Of a DNA stretch of 64,000 bases, positions 9,888 to 19,710 are shown one piece after another (the first letter of the stretch is position 1; each line of letters begins with the position of its first letter). The DNA is taken from assembly GCF_900105355.1 (NCBI RefSeq), contig NZ_FNSC01000001.1, positions 3,782,001-3,846,000 on the forward strand. Reading direction: 5' to 3'. This stretch comes from Pseudomonas anguilliseptica. GTDB lineage: Bacteria > Pseudomonadota > Gammaproteobacteria > Pseudomonadales > Pseudomonadaceae. Position numbers and translations under genes: made by a program. The notes beneath the pieces are model-generated. The model made no database searches and was not told the DNA's origin. It saw nothing but the letters and a program-made list of their open reading frames with translations.

Positions 9888-10433
9888 ATTAAGCGTGAAA
9901 TGAGACAAGATAAACGAGCTGCACCGAAGGCCCCGATCAACGAGAATATCTCGGCACGCGAGGTTCGGCTAATTGGCGCTGAGGGTGAGCAGCTTGGGAT
10001 TGTGTCAATTGAAGACGCGCTTCTTAAGGCCGAAGAGGCCAAGCTGGATCTGGTAGAGATTTCTGCCGATGCAGTGCCACCTGTTTGCAAGCTGATGGAC
10101 TATGGCAAATCGATCTTCGAAAAGAAGAAGCAGATTGCTGCGGCAAAGAAAAACCAGAAGCAGATTCAGGTTAAAGAAATCAAGTTTCGTCCAGGGACGG
10201 AGGAAGGGGATTACCAGGTAAAACTACGCAACCTGGTACGTTTCCTTAGTGATGGGGACAGGGCCAAGGTATCGCTTCGATTCCGCGGCCGTGAGATGGC
10301 GCATCAGGAGCTGGGCATGGAGTTGTTGAAGCGGGTTGAAGGTGACCTTGCTGAATACGGCACCGTTGAACAGCATCCAAAGATGGAAGGACGCCAGCTG
10401 ATAATGGTCATCGCCCCCAAAAAGAAGAAGTAA
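9885..10433 (+). CDS. infC: Translation initiation factor IF-3
   Basis: 182 residues, reading (M)[19 protein letters not shown] at the start. The N-domain includes [13 protein letters not shown] and the C-domain includes [16 protein letters not shown] and [13 protein letters not shown]-3 binds the 30S subunit and checks the start codon and initiator tRNA. The ATT at 9885 is read as start on family precedent and SD spacing; an ATG-only call would begin at 9900 and lose five residues. The gene begins 2 bases after the thrS stop. Confidence 0.95.
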   Translation: MIKREMRQDKRAAPKAPINENISAREVRLIGAEGEQLGIVSIEDALLKAEEAKLDLVEISADAVPPVCKLMDYGKSIFEKKKQIAAAKKNQKQIQVKEIKFRPGTEEGDYQVKLRNLVRFLSDGDRAKVSLRFRGREMAHQELGMELLKRVEGDLAEYGTVEQHPKMEGRQLIMVIAPKKKK

Positions 10434-10493
10434 CCACCAGGGCACGGCAGGCCTTGCGGTTATGTTTATCAACTGAATGCGGAGTATCCGAAC

Positions 10494-10688
10494 ATGCCAA
10501 AGATGAAAACTAAGAGTGGTGCAGCCAAGCGTTTTCTCAAAACCGCTAACGGCTTCAAGCACAAGCACGCTTTCAAGAGCCACATCCTGACCAAGATGTC
10601 CACTAAGCGTAAGCGTCAACTGCGCGGTAGCACCATGGTGCATCCGTCTGACGTAGCAAAAGTGGCGCGCATGCTGCGCGTTCGTTAA
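10494..10688 (+). CDS. rpmI: 50S ribosomal protein L35
   Basis: 64 residues, very basic, with the family opening [21 protein letters not shown] 60-base leader after infC could hold the L20-type autoregulatory structure known in enterobacteria; this was not resolved by eye. Confidence 0.97.
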   Translation: MPKMKTKSGAAKRFLKTANGFKHKHAFKSHILTKMSTKRKRQLRGSTMVHPSDVAKVARMLRVR

Positions 10689-10713
10689 TCGGTCAAGATA
10701 GAGGAAATTACTC

Positions 10714-11070
10714 ATGGCTCGTGTTAAGCGCGGCGTTATCGCTCGCAAGCGTCACAAAAAAATTCTGAAACTCGCTAAAGGCTATTACGGCGCACGTTCA
10801 CGCGTGTTCCGCGTTGCCAAGCAAGCGGTGATCAAGGCAGGCCAATACGCCTACCGCGACCGTCGCCAGAAAAAACGTCAGTTCCGCGCTCTGTGGATCG
10901 CTCGTATCAACGCTGGTGCTCGTGTTAACGGTCTGTCCTACAGCCGTTTCATTGCCGGCCTGAAAAAAGCGTCCATTGAGATCGACCGTAAGGTTCTGGC
11001 TGATCTGGCAGTGAACGAAAAAGCGGCGTTTGCTGCGATTGTCGAGAAAGCGAAAGCCGTACTGGCTTAA
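10714..11070 (+). CDS. rplT: 50S ribosomal protein L20
   Basis: 118 residues with [19 protein letters not shown] and [16 protein letters not shown], typical of L20, which binds 23S rRNA early in assembly. It follows rpmI by 25 bases with AGGAAA upstream. Confidence 0.97.
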   Translation: MARVKRGVIARKRHKKILKLAKGYYGARSRVFRVAKQAVIKAGQYAYRDRRQKKRQFRALWIARINAGARVNGLSYSRFIAGLKKASIEIDRKVLADLAVNEKAAFAAIVEKAKAVLA

Positions 11071-11082
11071 GTCCCCGACAAT

Positions 11083-11147
11083 CACCGGGCTCGCCCGGTG
11101 CTAAACGTCACCAATAGGGGAAGAGCCTTCAAGCTCTTCCCCTATTT
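11083..11147 (+). terminator. Two stem-loops between rplT and pheS
   Basis: CACCGGGC/GCCCGGTG at 11083-11100, then a 14-bp perfect stem AATAGGGGAAGAGC/GCTCTTCCCCTATT at 11113-11146. The T tract is short. This is a partial terminator or attenuator ahead of pheST; no Phe-rich leader peptide is seen. Confidence 0.7.
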
Positions 11148-11165
11148 CGTATCTGGAGTCTGTAA

Positions 11166-12182
<1,017 letters not shown>

Positions 12183-12227
12183 CGCCCCCGCATTCCGTAA
12201 TCGAATTGGTTCAGGAGAACAGACAGT

Positions 12228-14606
12228 ATGAAATTCAGTGAACAATGGCTGCGTAGCTGGGTAAACCCGCAGGTTTCCCGCGACGATCTGGTTGCCCGCC
12301 TGTCCATGGCCGGTCTTGAAGTCGACAGCGTATCGCTGGCCGCCGGTGTATTCAGCGGTGTGGTGGTGGGTGAGGTGCTGAGCACCGAGCAGCACCCCGA
12401 TGCGGACAAGTTGCGTGTGTGCCAGGTCAGCAGCGGCGCGGAAACCTTTCAGGTGGTGTGCGGCGCGCCGAATGTGCGCCCTGGCCTGAAGATTCCGTTC
12501 GCCATGATCGGTGCCGAACTGCCCGGCGACTTTAAGATCAAGAAAGCCAAGCTGCGCGGTGTTGAATCCAACGGCATGCTCTGCTCGGCCTCTGAGCTGC
12601 AGATCAGCGAAGAAAATGACGGCCTGATAGAGCTGCCGGCTGATGCGCCGGTGGGCCAGGATATTCGTGTCTATCTGGATCTGGATGACGCCAGCATCGA
12701 GGTGGATCTGACCCCGAACCGTGGTGACTGTCTGTCGTTGGCTGGTCTGGCGCGTGAAGTCGGTGCTTTGTACGCCGCGCCTGTCACTCGCCCGGTAGTT
12801 GCGGCAGTTGCGCCGAGCCATGATGAAGTGCGCCCAGTTGAAATTCTGGCTGCGCAAGCCTGCCCGCGTTACCTCGGTCGGGTTGTACGCAATGTCGATT
12901 TGTCCAAGCCCACGCCGTTGTGGATGGTTGAGCGTCTGCGTCGCGCCGATGTGCGTAGTATCGATGCAGCTGTCGACATCACCAACTACGTGATGCTTGA
13001 ACTGGGTCAGCCACTGCATGCGTTTGACCTCGCCGAGATCAATGGCGGCATCCGCGTGCGTATGGCCGAGGAAGGCGAGAAGCTTGTCCTGCTTGATGGT
13101 CAGGAAGTCAGCCTGCGTAGCGATACGCTGGTGATCGCCGATCACAGCCGTGCCTTGGCCATTGCCGGCGTGATGGGCGGCGAACACAGCGGGGTCAACG
13201 AAAAGACCCGCGATCTGTTCCTAGAAAGTGCGTTCTTCGACACCATCGCCATCGCTGGTAAGGCTCGTTCTTACGGTTTGCACACGGATGCGTCGCACCG
13301 CTTCGAGCGTGGCGTGGACTGGCAGTTGGCTCGCGAGGCTATGGAGCGGGCGACTGCGCTGTTGCTAGAAGTCGTTGGTGGCGAAGCTGGGCCGATTATC
13401 GAAGTCGTCAATCAGGAGCACTTGCCGAGCGTTGCACCGGTCACGCTGCGTGCTGAGCGCATCGAGCAGATGCTCGGCCTGAAGATGGATGATGCCGAAA
13501 TTATCCGTTTGCTGGCGGCTTTGGGCTTGGGCATTAGTGCCGATGGCGAAGGGCAGTGGCAAGTGGGTGTGCCAAGCCACCGCTTCGATATCAGCCTGGA
13601 AGTCGATCTGATCGAAGAGCTTGCCCGCTTGTATGGTTACAACCGCTTGCCTGTGCGTTACCCACAAGCGCGTTTGGCTCCGCAGGCCAAGGCTGAAGCG
13701 GCTGTTGAACTGCCTGCGCTGCGTCGTTTGCTGGTTGCCCGTGGTTATCAGGAGGCGATCACCTACAGCTTTATCGATCCCAAGTTGTTCGAGCTGTTCA
13801 ATCCAGGTGTTGCGCCGCTGATGTTGGCGAACCCGATTTCTGCAGACATGGCGGCGATGCGTTCTTCTTTGTGGCCGGGTTTGATCAAGGCGCTCGAGCA
13901 CAACTTGAATCGTCAGCAGTCGCGTGTGCGCCTGTTCGAAAGTGGCTTACGTTTTGTTGGGCAGCTTGAAGGTTTGAAGCAAGAGCCGATGCTGGCGGGC
14001 GTGATTTGTGGTGGTCGTCTGCCTGAGGCTTGGGCGCATGGCCGCGATGATGTTGACTTCTATGATGTGAAAGCTGATGTCGAGGCGTTGCTGGCCAGTG
14101 CGGGTGCGGGCGACAGCTTTGCCTTTGTGCCGGGCGAACATGCCGCGCTGCATCCGGGGCAAACGGCGCGCATTGAGCGTGAAGGGCGTGTCGTCGGTTT
14201 CCTCGGCGCTATTCATCCTGAGCTGTCGAAGGCGTTGGGGCTGGATCAGGCTGTCTTTGTGTTTGAGCTGGTGCTGGGTGAGATCACTCAGGGCGTTATG
14301 CCTAAGTTCCAGGAGCTGTCGAAGTTCCCAGAAGTACGCCGCGACCTGGCTTTGCTGGTCGATCGGGACGTGCCTGCGCAGGATTTGCTCGGTGCGATTC
14401 GTGAAGCAGCAGGCGAGTGGCTGGCCGACCTCAAGCTATTTGACGTGTATCACGGTAAAGGTATTGATCCTCATAGAAAAAGCCTTGCCGTTGGCTTGAC
14501 CTGGCAGCATCCATCGCGCACTCTTAATGACGATGAGGTGAGCACCACAACGCAAAATATTCTCACCTCCCTGGAACAAAGGTTCAACGCCACGTTAAGG
14601 AAGTAG
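12228..14606 (+). CDS. pheT: Phenylalanyl-tRNA synthetase beta chain
   Basis: 792 residues, full length. It opens MKFSEQWLRSWV, followed by a tRNA-binding EMAP-like domain (about 40-150), B3/B4 editing domain, B5 (about 400-475), a catalytic-like fold, and a C-terminal FDX-ACB domain with FPEVRRDLALLVDRDV near 700. A ribosome site CAGGAG precedes the ATG. Confidence 0.97.
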   Translation: MKFSEQWLRSWVNPQVSRDDLVARLSMAGLEVDSVSLAAGVFSGVVVGEVLSTEQHPDADKLRVCQVSSGAETFQVVCGAPNVRPGLKIPFAMIGAELPGDFKIKKAKLRGVESNGMLCSASELQISEENDGLIELPADAPVGQDIRVYLDLDDASIEVDLTPNRGDCLSLAGLAREVGALYAAPVTRPVVAAVAPSHDEVRPVEILAAQACPRYLGRVVRNVDLSKPTPLWMVERLRRADVRSIDAAVDITNYVMLELGQPLHAFDLAEINGGIRVRMAEEGEKLVLLDGQEVSLRSDTLVIADHSRALAIAGVMGGEHSGVNEKTRDLFLESAFFDTIAIAGKARSYGLHTDASHRFERGVDWQLAREAMERATALLLEVVGGEAGPIIEVVNQEHLPSVAPVTLRAERIEQMLGLKMDDAEIIRLLAALGLGISADGEGQWQVGVPSHRFDISLEVDLIEELARLYGYNRLPVRYPQARLAPQAKAEAAVELPALRRLLVARGYQEAITYSFIDPKLFELFNPGVAPLMLANPISADMAAMRSSLWPGLIKALEHNLNRQQSRVRLFESGLRFVGQLEGLKQEPMLAGVICGGRLPEAWAHGRDDVDFYDVKADVEALLASAGAGDSFAFVPGEHAALHPGQTARIEREGRVVGFLGAIHPELSKALGLDQAVFVFELVLGEITQGVMPKFQELSKFPEVRRDLALLVDRDVPAQDLLGAIREAAGEWLADLKLFDVYHGKGIDPHRKSLAVGLTWQHPSRTLNDDEVSTTTQNILTSLEQRFNATLRK

Positions 14607-14609
14607 CGT

Positions 14610-14912
14610 ATGGGGGCTCTGACGAAAGCTGAGATGGCGGAACGTCTGTATGAAGAGCTGGGCCTGAATAAACGGGAAGCCAAGGAGTTGGTGGAGCTGT
14701 TCTTTGAGGAGATCCGCCAAGCGCTGGAGCTCAACGAACAGGTCAAGCTCTCGGGGTTCGGTAACTTTGATCTGCGCGATAAGCGTCAGCGCCCCGGTCG
14801 CAATCCAAAAACAGGAGAGGAAATTCCGATCACGGCTCGCCGTGTCGTGACTTTCCGTCCAGGCCAGAAACTTAAAGCCAGGGTCGAGGCGTATGCTGGA
14901 ACCAAGTCATAA
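14610..14912 (+). CDS. ihfA: Integration host factor alpha subunit
   Basis: 100 residues. [19 protein letters not shown] opens the dimerisation helices and the beta-arm carries [12 protein letters not shown] with the conserved intercalating Pro. It bends DNA with IhfB and would be needed for integration of the adjacent phage. It starts 3 bases after the pheT stop and overlaps the next gene by 20 bases. Confidence 0.97.
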   Translation: MGALTKAEMAERLYEELGLNKREAKELVELFFEEIRQALELNEQVKLSGFGNFDLRDKRQRPGRNPKTGEEIPITARRVVTFRPGQKLKARVEAYAGTKS

Positions 14913-15249
14913 CGACGAACTGCCCGTTATACCCGGCAAGCGCTATTTCACCATTGGTGAAGTCAGCGAGTTCTGTGCTGTCAAGCCGCACGTACTGCGT
15001 TACTGGGAACAGGAATTTCCACAACTCAACCCAGTTAAGCGGCGTGGTAATCGCCGCTATTATCAGCGCCAGGATGTGCTGATGATTCGGCAGATCCGGG
15101 CGCTCTTGTACGATCAGGGTTTTACCATAGGAGGGGCGCGCCAGCGCCTTTCTGGTGACGAAGCGAAAGATGACAGCACCCAGTACAAGCAACTGATCAA
15201 GCAAATGATTACTGAGCTTGAGGATGTCTTGTTAGTCCTTAGGAAATAG
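14893..15249 (+). CDS. MerR family transcriptional regulator
   Basis: 118 residues. The winged-helix MerR domain reads [20 protein letters not shown] and YWEQEFPQL, followed by [13 protein letters not shown] short C-terminal helix probably dimerises. There is no Cys cluster or obvious effector domain. It overlaps ihfA by 20 bases, the usual arrangement in pseudomonads and many other proteobacteria. Confidence 0.93.
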   Translation: MLEPSHNDELPVIPGKRYFTIGEVSEFCAVKPHVLRYWEQEFPQLNPVKRRGNRRYYQRQDVLMIRQIRALLYDQGFTIGGARQRLSGDEAKDDSTQYKQLIKQMITELEDVLLVLRK

Positions 15250-15338
15250 TTGCGCTACTGAAAAAGTTTCCGCATTTCAGAAGCTTAGTGTATAGTTCAC
15301 GACGTTTTCGGGTCTCTGAAAATGGATTCACGCCTAGT

Positions 15339-15415
15339 CGGGGCGTAGCGCAGTCCGGTAGCGCACTAGCATGGGGTGCTAGGGGTCGAGTGTTCGAATC
15401 ACTCCGTCCCGACCA
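15339..15415 (+). tRNA. tRNA-Pro (anticodon GGG)
   Basis: 77 bases with encoded CCA. Acceptor arms CGGGGCG and CGTCCCG pair (one G-T). The anticodon loop ATGGGGT carries GGG. TATAGT at 15291-15296 is a candidate -10 box. The phage integrase gene begins to the right, so the 3' half is the probable integration target. Confidence 0.96.
15377..15415. other. Probable phage attachment site (attL/attR) at tRNA-Pro 3' end
   Basis: Integrase is encoded within 80 bases of the tRNA 3' end and reads toward it, the classical arrangement for tRNA-targeting phages. The tRNA remains complete, so the phage carries its own copy of the 3' end at this junction or the core lies at its edge. The core length cannot be set without the distal junction, which is outside the window. 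Confidence 0.5.
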
Positions 15416-15431
15416 TATTTTTCAATGACTT

Positions 15432-15459
15432 AGCCACCTTCGGGTGGCTTTGTTGTTTC
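15432..15459 (+). terminator. Terminator after tRNA-Pro
   Basis: AGCCACC-TTCG-GGTGGCT with TTGTTGTTT after it. It ends tRNA transcription just short of the converging integrase gene. Confidence 0.85.
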
Positions 15460-15492
15460 TGGCGTAGTGACTTTTCAAGTGACTACTCATAT

Positions 15493-16680
15493 TTACCCGT
15501 GCTTCCTCCTGAGAATTGTCAGCGCCGGAGCGCGTGAGTCGGTGACCGAAACCTTGTTCGCAGCCGCAATCAGCTGATCAAGTTCTGCCGCCGAGTAGTG
15601 GCTGGTGATGCTGCCGTTCTTGTGGCCCAATAGCGCCTTGCGATCTTCCTCAGTGACACCAGCAGCCCGAAGCCGTCTACCAAACGTGTGCTTCAGGTCG
15701 TGGATGCGGATGGATCGGAAACCAGGGTGCGCAGCTGACTTGTGGTCCTTCTCCCATTTGTCAGCTGCTCTCACTCTCGCCTTCTTCCAAGCGCTGTCAT
15801 TCATCCGGTGAACCGGCCCTGATGGCTGCCCGTAAGGGAACACCCATTCAGGATCTAGTCCGCGCTGCCGGTTGATCACCGACTGCGCAACGCTATTCAG
15901 CACAACCAGGCGCTCATCGCCGTTCTTCACGCCAGAGCGCTCATTCCTGCCGCCGAAATCCGCGGGAATCAGGAACACGCTGGCACCTATCTCCGGCACC
16001 TTGATCTCCCAATCCCAGCGCAGCTTGCACACTTCTTGCTCCCGGCAACCCGTGTTGACCTTGTACAGCGCCATCCGGTGCAGGTGGTCTGGAAGCTCAG
16101 CAAACAGAGCCGACTGCTCATCCCATGAAAGCGGGTATGGCTTACGGCTCGCCTTTTTCTCTTCCAGCTTGGTCAGCAGCGGAACGCTATCCAGCCACGG
16201 CCGGCGCTCATCATCCCGCCATTTGCGCGTGCAGAGCGTCAAGATACGCACAACACGCTCAATCGAGATATTTATCGTCCGGTTGCTGACAGCCTTCTTG
16301 AGCTTCCCATCTTGCCCCTTGCTTTCCGTCAGCCTGTCCCGAATGAACGGGGCAAGCGCCTGGTCGTCGATATGGGTCAAAGGCATGGCGCCGATGTACG
16401 GGTCGAGTCCTGCCAGGTGGTGCGCGGACAGCTTGATTGAGGCCTGGTCCTTGAACTCAATCAGGAACCGTGTCGCCGCCTCCCGCCATGTACGCACCTG
16501 CCTGACACCGTAAACCTTCTCCTGGCGCAACTGCTCAAGTCGGTGGATCAGGTACTGCTCTGCTTCTTCCCGGTCACAAGTTCCAGTGCTTTCCTGAAAT
16601 CGTTCTCCTTTGTAGATTTTGTCGATCCTCCAGATCCCGTTCGGCTGCTTCTGGAGGCCCGTGATGGTTTTTCTTGCCAT
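15493..16680 (-). CDS. int: Tyrosine recombinase (phage integrase)
   Basis: 395 residues. An arm-type DNA-binding N-terminus is followed by a SAM-like core-binding domain (about 60-160) and the catalytic domain. Catalytic residues seen: Arg in NTGCREQEV, the H-x-x-R box in IHDLKHTFGRRLRAAG, His in LLGHKNG and the Tyr nucleophile in SITSHYSAAE near residue 360. ATG 16680 with GGAG upstream gives the normal N-terminus ARKTITGLQKQPNG. It should catalyse integration into tRNA-Pro. Its 5' end overlaps the excisionase-like gene by 133 bases in another frame. Confidence 0.95.
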   Translation of the reverse strand: MARKTITGLQKQPNGIWRIDKIYKGERFQESTGTCDREEAEQYLIHRLEQLRQEKVYGVRQVRTWREAATRFLIEFKDQASIKLSAHHLAGLDPYIGAMPLTHIDDQALAPFIRDRLTESKGQDGKLKKAVSNRTINISIERVVRILTLCTRKWRDDERRPWLDSVPLLTKLEEKKASRKPYPLSWDEQSALFAELPDHLHRMALYKVNTGCREQEVCKLRWDWEIKVPEIGASVFLIPADFGGRNERSGVKNGDERLVVLNSVAQSVINRQRGLDPEWVFPYGQPSGPVHRMNDSAWKKARVRAADKWEKDHKSAAHPGFRSIRIHDLKHTFGRRLRAAGVTEEDRKALLGHKNGSITSHYSAAELDQLIAAANKVSVTDSRAPALTILRRKHG

Positions 16681-16961
16681 GGCTTCTTGACTCCTTTGCC
16701 CTGGCACTCGCTGCGAGGGTCACTTTGGATTGCATGTGCGTGCTTTTCAACCGCCATCCGCCGAACGTAGCTATCCGCCCATTCATCAAGCTCCTGGCGA
16801 TCGAAACCGACACCCTGGACCCCAATGGGGAACTCGCTTACATGCGGCCTGACTGTTTTGTTGAACTCATCACGGCACATGCCAAGGTAGGCGGGAGCAT
16901 CCATGGCTCTGATGAATCTCGGGGCGATAGCCGCCCGTTGCTGCGCGATTGCTGCAGGCAT
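16548..16961 (-). CDS. Excisionase-like DNA-binding protein
   Basis: 137 residues. Residues about 18-70 form a winged-helix/AlpA-like domain (APAYLGMCRDEFNKTVRP, then VGFDRQELDEWADSYV), as in phage excisionases and AlpA regulators. The rest is basic, Ser/Thr-rich and probably disordered. Position directly upstream of int, with a long overlap, supports a role as recombination directionality factor; that role is inferred. GGAG lies seven bases upstream of ATG 16961. Confidence 0.7.
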   Translation of the reverse strand: MPAAIAQQRAAIAPRFIRAMDAPAYLGMCRDEFNKTVRPHVSEFPIGVQGVGFDRQELDEWADSYVRRMAVEKHAHAIQSDPRSECQGKGVKKPWQEKPSRASRSSRTGSGGSTKSTKENDFRKALELVTGKKQSST

Positions 16962-16973
16962 AGAAGTGCTCCG

Positions 16974-16992
16974 CGCCCGCTTAGCGCGGGCG
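16974..16992. other. Stem-loop between excisionase-like gene and the zinc protein gene
   Basis: CGCCCGC-TTAGC-GCGGGCG, a 7-bp perfect stem lying in the 43-base gap between two leftward genes. It lacks a T run in the leftward direction, so it is more likely an RNA-processing or partial termination structure. Confidence 0.5.
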
Positions 16993-17004
16993 TGTTTGTT
17001 GGGG

Positions 17005-17364
17005 TTAGGCGGCTTTCAGCTTGGCTCTGGCCAGCATTCGGCGATTGGCTATCTGCGCCCCCAGCCGGTAGGCGTGAAAGCGCCTGCCGTCCTGGGTGAC
17101 TATCTCCGGCGCCATGATCGAAAGGTCTTCTTCAAGCTGGCCGAAGTAATACAAATGGTCGTCGCCACCGCACCACTCAATTTGCGATGTTGCCCAATCG
17201 CGGGCCTCCAGACATGACATGCAGGTTTTGAAGGAGTGCATGCGGCCTTCCCAGCTGCCCGCTATTAACTGGTACTTCTGCCCAGGCTCTATGCTCCCCT
17301 CGCACTCGCAGCATTGGTGATGCTTGCGGGCGGTTGGTGTGCTTTCCGCTTGAAAGTCAGACAT
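17005..17364 (-). CDS. Small phage protein with Cys-rich zinc-finger-like motifs
   Basis: 119 residues of unknown function. Two pairs of cysteines (CCECEGS near residue 18 and CMSC near 48) resemble a zinc ribbon that may bind nucleic acid or protein. It belongs to the leftward early operon. Confidence 0.7.
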   Translation of the reverse strand: MSDFQAESTPTARKHHQCCECEGSIEPGQKYQLIAGSWEGRMHSFKTCMSCLEARDWATSQIEWCGGDDHLYYFGQLEEDLSIMAPEIVTQDGRRFHAYRLGAQIANRRMLARAKLKAA

Positions 17365-17413
17365 GACTTCTCCTATCCCGCCGTGGGCGGCAGGGTGATT
17401 GAGAGGGGGAGGG

Positions 17414-17647
17414 TTACTGCGCCAGGAGGCGCAGTTGCTTGATCAGTTCGGGCAGGGTTTCGGGCTGGATCAGAATGTCGCGGCCTTCCTGGGTGATGAT
17501 CAGCAGGCCAGAGGCATCGCGCTGAACTAGCAGGGCTGGCTCAGGATTGCCGGTATCTTCAATAAATGGCTGCCATATCACGGCCTGGGCGGCGCAGGTC
17601 ATGGTGTGGGATACGGTGGGCTTGCTCACTGCTGGGAGTCCTCGCAT
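17414..17647 (-). CDS. Small hypothetical phage protein
   Basis: 77 residues, no recognised domain. ATG 17647 has GGAG ten bases upstream; ATG 17602 is an internal alternative with no ribosome site. The C-terminal half (IQPETLPELIKQLRLLAQ) is helical and Leu-rich. It overlaps nothing when the opposite moron starts at 17696. Confidence 0.6.
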   Translation of the reverse strand: MRGLPAVSKPTVSHTMTCAAQAVIWQPFIEDTGNPEPALLVQRDASGLLIITQEGRDILIQPETLPELIKQLRLLAQ

Positions 17648-17695
17648 CTAAACTATTCTCCACACATAATTGGGCTTTCGGAGAGGATTTTATTT

Positions 17696-18358
17696 ATGGA
17701 TGGTAAACTGACTCAGTGGCTTGTTTGTGTACTCTTGTTTTTATGTGGTGGAATATTTTTCAAGTTATTGCCAAGTTTAAGTCTTAATTTGCAGTTAGAT
17801 TGGAATTCGTTGTCTGCAATAGGAACTCTATCTGCTGTTTTGGTTTCTCTTTGGTTGGCCCGATCTTCTGATCGGAAGACCCGCAGAGAAGAAAAACAGC
17901 GTGGAGAACTCGCGGCGTCGCGCATATGGCCAATAGCTGGGGCCATGAATGCTCAGCTTTCCGAGTTTGTGGGGTGGGTTTATTTTGACGATTTGGACTC
18001 ATCTGAGCCGATATCAGATATTCGGGATAAATTCAAAAAATTGCAGGTTTTTGCTGATCGCATTTCACGAGAGGATGTTCAGGATACTGTTTCTCTTGAT
18101 ATATCCGTGGCGAGCTATCTTGCTAGGGCGATAGGTGAAATTGAGGGTGTGATTGTTTCAGTGGAAAGGGAAATCAAGGAGTGGGGGCAAATATCGCGGT
18201 TGCAAAAAGAGTTTTTTCGCTCCACATGGGGGGATGCGGTTGTTAACTCCCGAGATCTTTTGTTGCTGGCTCTACCGACTTTGGAGTACGCGGCACAGAA
18301 AGCTGCCCCGTTGCCAGACTGGGCGAAAATTTATGCAACGGAACAACTAGAAGAATAA
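17696..18358 (+). CDS. AT-rich membrane-anchored protein (moron candidate)
   Basis: 220 residues, unrecognised. A hydrophobic segment (LVCVLLFLCGGIFFKLLPSL, residues 8-27) is followed after a short stretch by a second one (SAIGTLSAVLVSLWLA), then by a basic stop-transfer KTRREEKQR. The rest is a soluble, mostly helical domain, probably cytoplasmic. ATG 17696 has GGAGAGGA upstream. It runs against the leftward operon and is visibly richer in A/T than its neighbours, so it is probably independently expressed in the lysogen. The layout is the same as for the gene at 18941. Confidence 0.75.
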   Translation: MDGKLTQWLVCVLLFLCGGIFFKLLPSLSLNLQLDWNSLSAIGTLSAVLVSLWLARSSDRKTRREEKQRGELAASRIWPIAGAMNAQLSEFVGWVYFDDLDSSEPISDIRDKFKKLQVFADRISREDVQDTVSLDISVASYLARAIGEIEGVIVSVEREIKEWGQISRLQKEFFRSTWGDAVVNSRDLLLLALPTLEYAAQKAAPLPDWAKIYATEQLEE

Positions 18359-18402
18359 AACCCCGTCCGCATCTGGAAAAGAATGACTAGGCGCGGCGTT
18401 GT

Positions 18403-18876
18403 TCATTGCGTCACTCGCTTGAACTCGACCACCCACACCCAGGTGTTGGCGACCCATGATTCGGCCCCGTAGATGGACTCCCACAAGGCGCTAAACCAGC
18501 CAACAGGATCGGTTCTGCCTACGGCATCGCCGTTGAGATTGGGGAATGGACATCCCTCAGCCATTGCATCGCCCCGACTGATGTCCTGCAGGCGCTCGAT
18601 ACGCACGTCGGTAATCTCCAGCAGGATTTCATCGCTCACCAACAGCCGGTCACCTCGCTGGTCGTAGGGGCAGTCGACCGGAATGAAGCCCGCTCGCCAT
18701 GCCTGGTTGAGGTGCTGTGAGAGGGTGAGCCCTTCGACCCAGGCGCCCAGCTCACGAAGTCGTTCCTCTGTTGTGTCTGGTTGATCCTTGATCACGCGCC
18801 GGGTTACCGACTTCTGGCCGCCGAGGATGGCGCGCACCATTTCATCGTTGAATAGGATTGGTCTTTCAGTGGGCAT
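18403..18876 (-). CDS. ASCH/PUA-like domain phage protein
   Basis: 157 residues. The opening RPILFNDEMVRAILGGQKSV followed by TRRVIK, and the middle segment LQDISRGDAMAEGCP, match the phage subgroup of ASCH-like (PUA-fold) proteins that occur in many temperate phages. These are thought to bind RNA or modified bases; the precise role is unknown. Confidence 0.75.
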   Translation of the reverse strand: MPTERPILFNDEMVRAILGGQKSVTRRVIKDQPDTTEERLRELGAWVEGLTLSQHLNQAWRAGFIPVDCPYDQRGDRLLVSDEILLEITDVRIERLQDISRGDAMAEGCPFPNLNGDAVGRTDPVGWFSALWESIYGAESWVANTWVWVVEFKRVTQ

Positions 18877-18940
18877 GGAGATACCTCGCCGCCTAGCTAT
18901 GCACGGGGCATAATCTGGCGATCATTGCATTGGGGGTTGT

Positions 18941-19636
18941 ATGGGAAAGGATTGGTTTATTTGGTTCGGGTGTGTGCTGTTATTTGGCGCTGGAGCTATT
19001 TGGGGTGGTGTTAAAGCACCAGCAGATTTTTTTGTTATAAAGAATGTTCATGATCTTTCAGAAACTATTGGTGGATTTGCAACTGTTGCAGCACTGCTTG
19101 CGGCTGTTTCGGGAATAAATAGCTGGAAGCGTCAGATAAGAGCTGCTGAGGATCATGATCTTGCTAGGAGGTTGGCTGTAAGCCTTAGTAAGTATAAAGC
19201 CTCTGTCATTAGTTCTTGGTCATATGTTCGTGTTGTGGTTTCTGAGGTTAAGGCCTCTGATGCTGGTGTTGTTATTGAGAATAGTGAAGGATATCGTAAT
19301 TTAGTTAGGGTTGCGCGTGATTCGATTCTATTGGCTCGTGCTGAGATAGAGTCTATTGCTTTGGAGTGCGTTGCAGTATGGGGTGAAAGTTACGAAATTA
19401 AATTCCAAAAAATTTTGATGTTCGAAGATGCATGTACTAAATGCATTGATAGATATTTATTTTGGAATTCTGGTGGCTTGAGTGAGGTGGATAGTAAGTT
19501 GTTTTCGAGAGGAATAATTGCTGGTGGGGTTAGAGTTAATGGGTTTTATGCTGGTGATTATGATGGTGTGGTTGGATATGTGAAAGAAATTACTTGTGAT
19601 ATTGAAGCCGCTCTTAGTGAAAAACTTCTGAGCTAA
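18941..19636 (+). CDS. AT-rich membrane-anchored protein (second moron candidate)
   Basis: 231 residues, unrecognised. Transmembrane segments occur at about residues 5-22 (FIWFGCVLLFGAGAIWGG) and 41-60 (IGGFATVAALLAAVSGI), followed by a basic, then soluble helical region. GGGGGTTGT precedes the ATG. It is strongly AT-rich and oriented against the early operon, the same plan as the 17696 gene: two TM segments, basic stop, soluble domain. It is followed by a repeat that ends the converging gene. Confidence 0.75.
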   Translation: MGKDWFIWFGCVLLFGAGAIWGGVKAPADFFVIKNVHDLSETIGGFATVAALLAAVSGINSWKRQIRAAEDHDLARRLAVSLSKYKASVISSWSYVRVVVSEVKASDAGVVIENSEGYRNLVRVARDSILLARAEIESIALECVAVWGESYEIKFQKILMFEDACTKCIDRYLFWNSGGLSEVDSKLFSRGIIAGGVRVNGFYAGDYDGVVGYVKEITCDIEAALSEKLLS

Positions 19637-19665
19637 TTGTGTGCGATTAAAATTCTCCACTCGCG

Positions 19666-19710
19666 CGGTCAGCGCATCAGGCAAGGAACGACCGGGTAGG
19701 GTGGGGCTTA
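19666..19710. repeat. Cassette 3'-end repeat, copy 1
   Basis: 45 bases lying between converging genes. The last three bases (TTA) are the stop codon of the leftward gene. It is identical to copy 2 except at one base. Confidence 0.85.
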
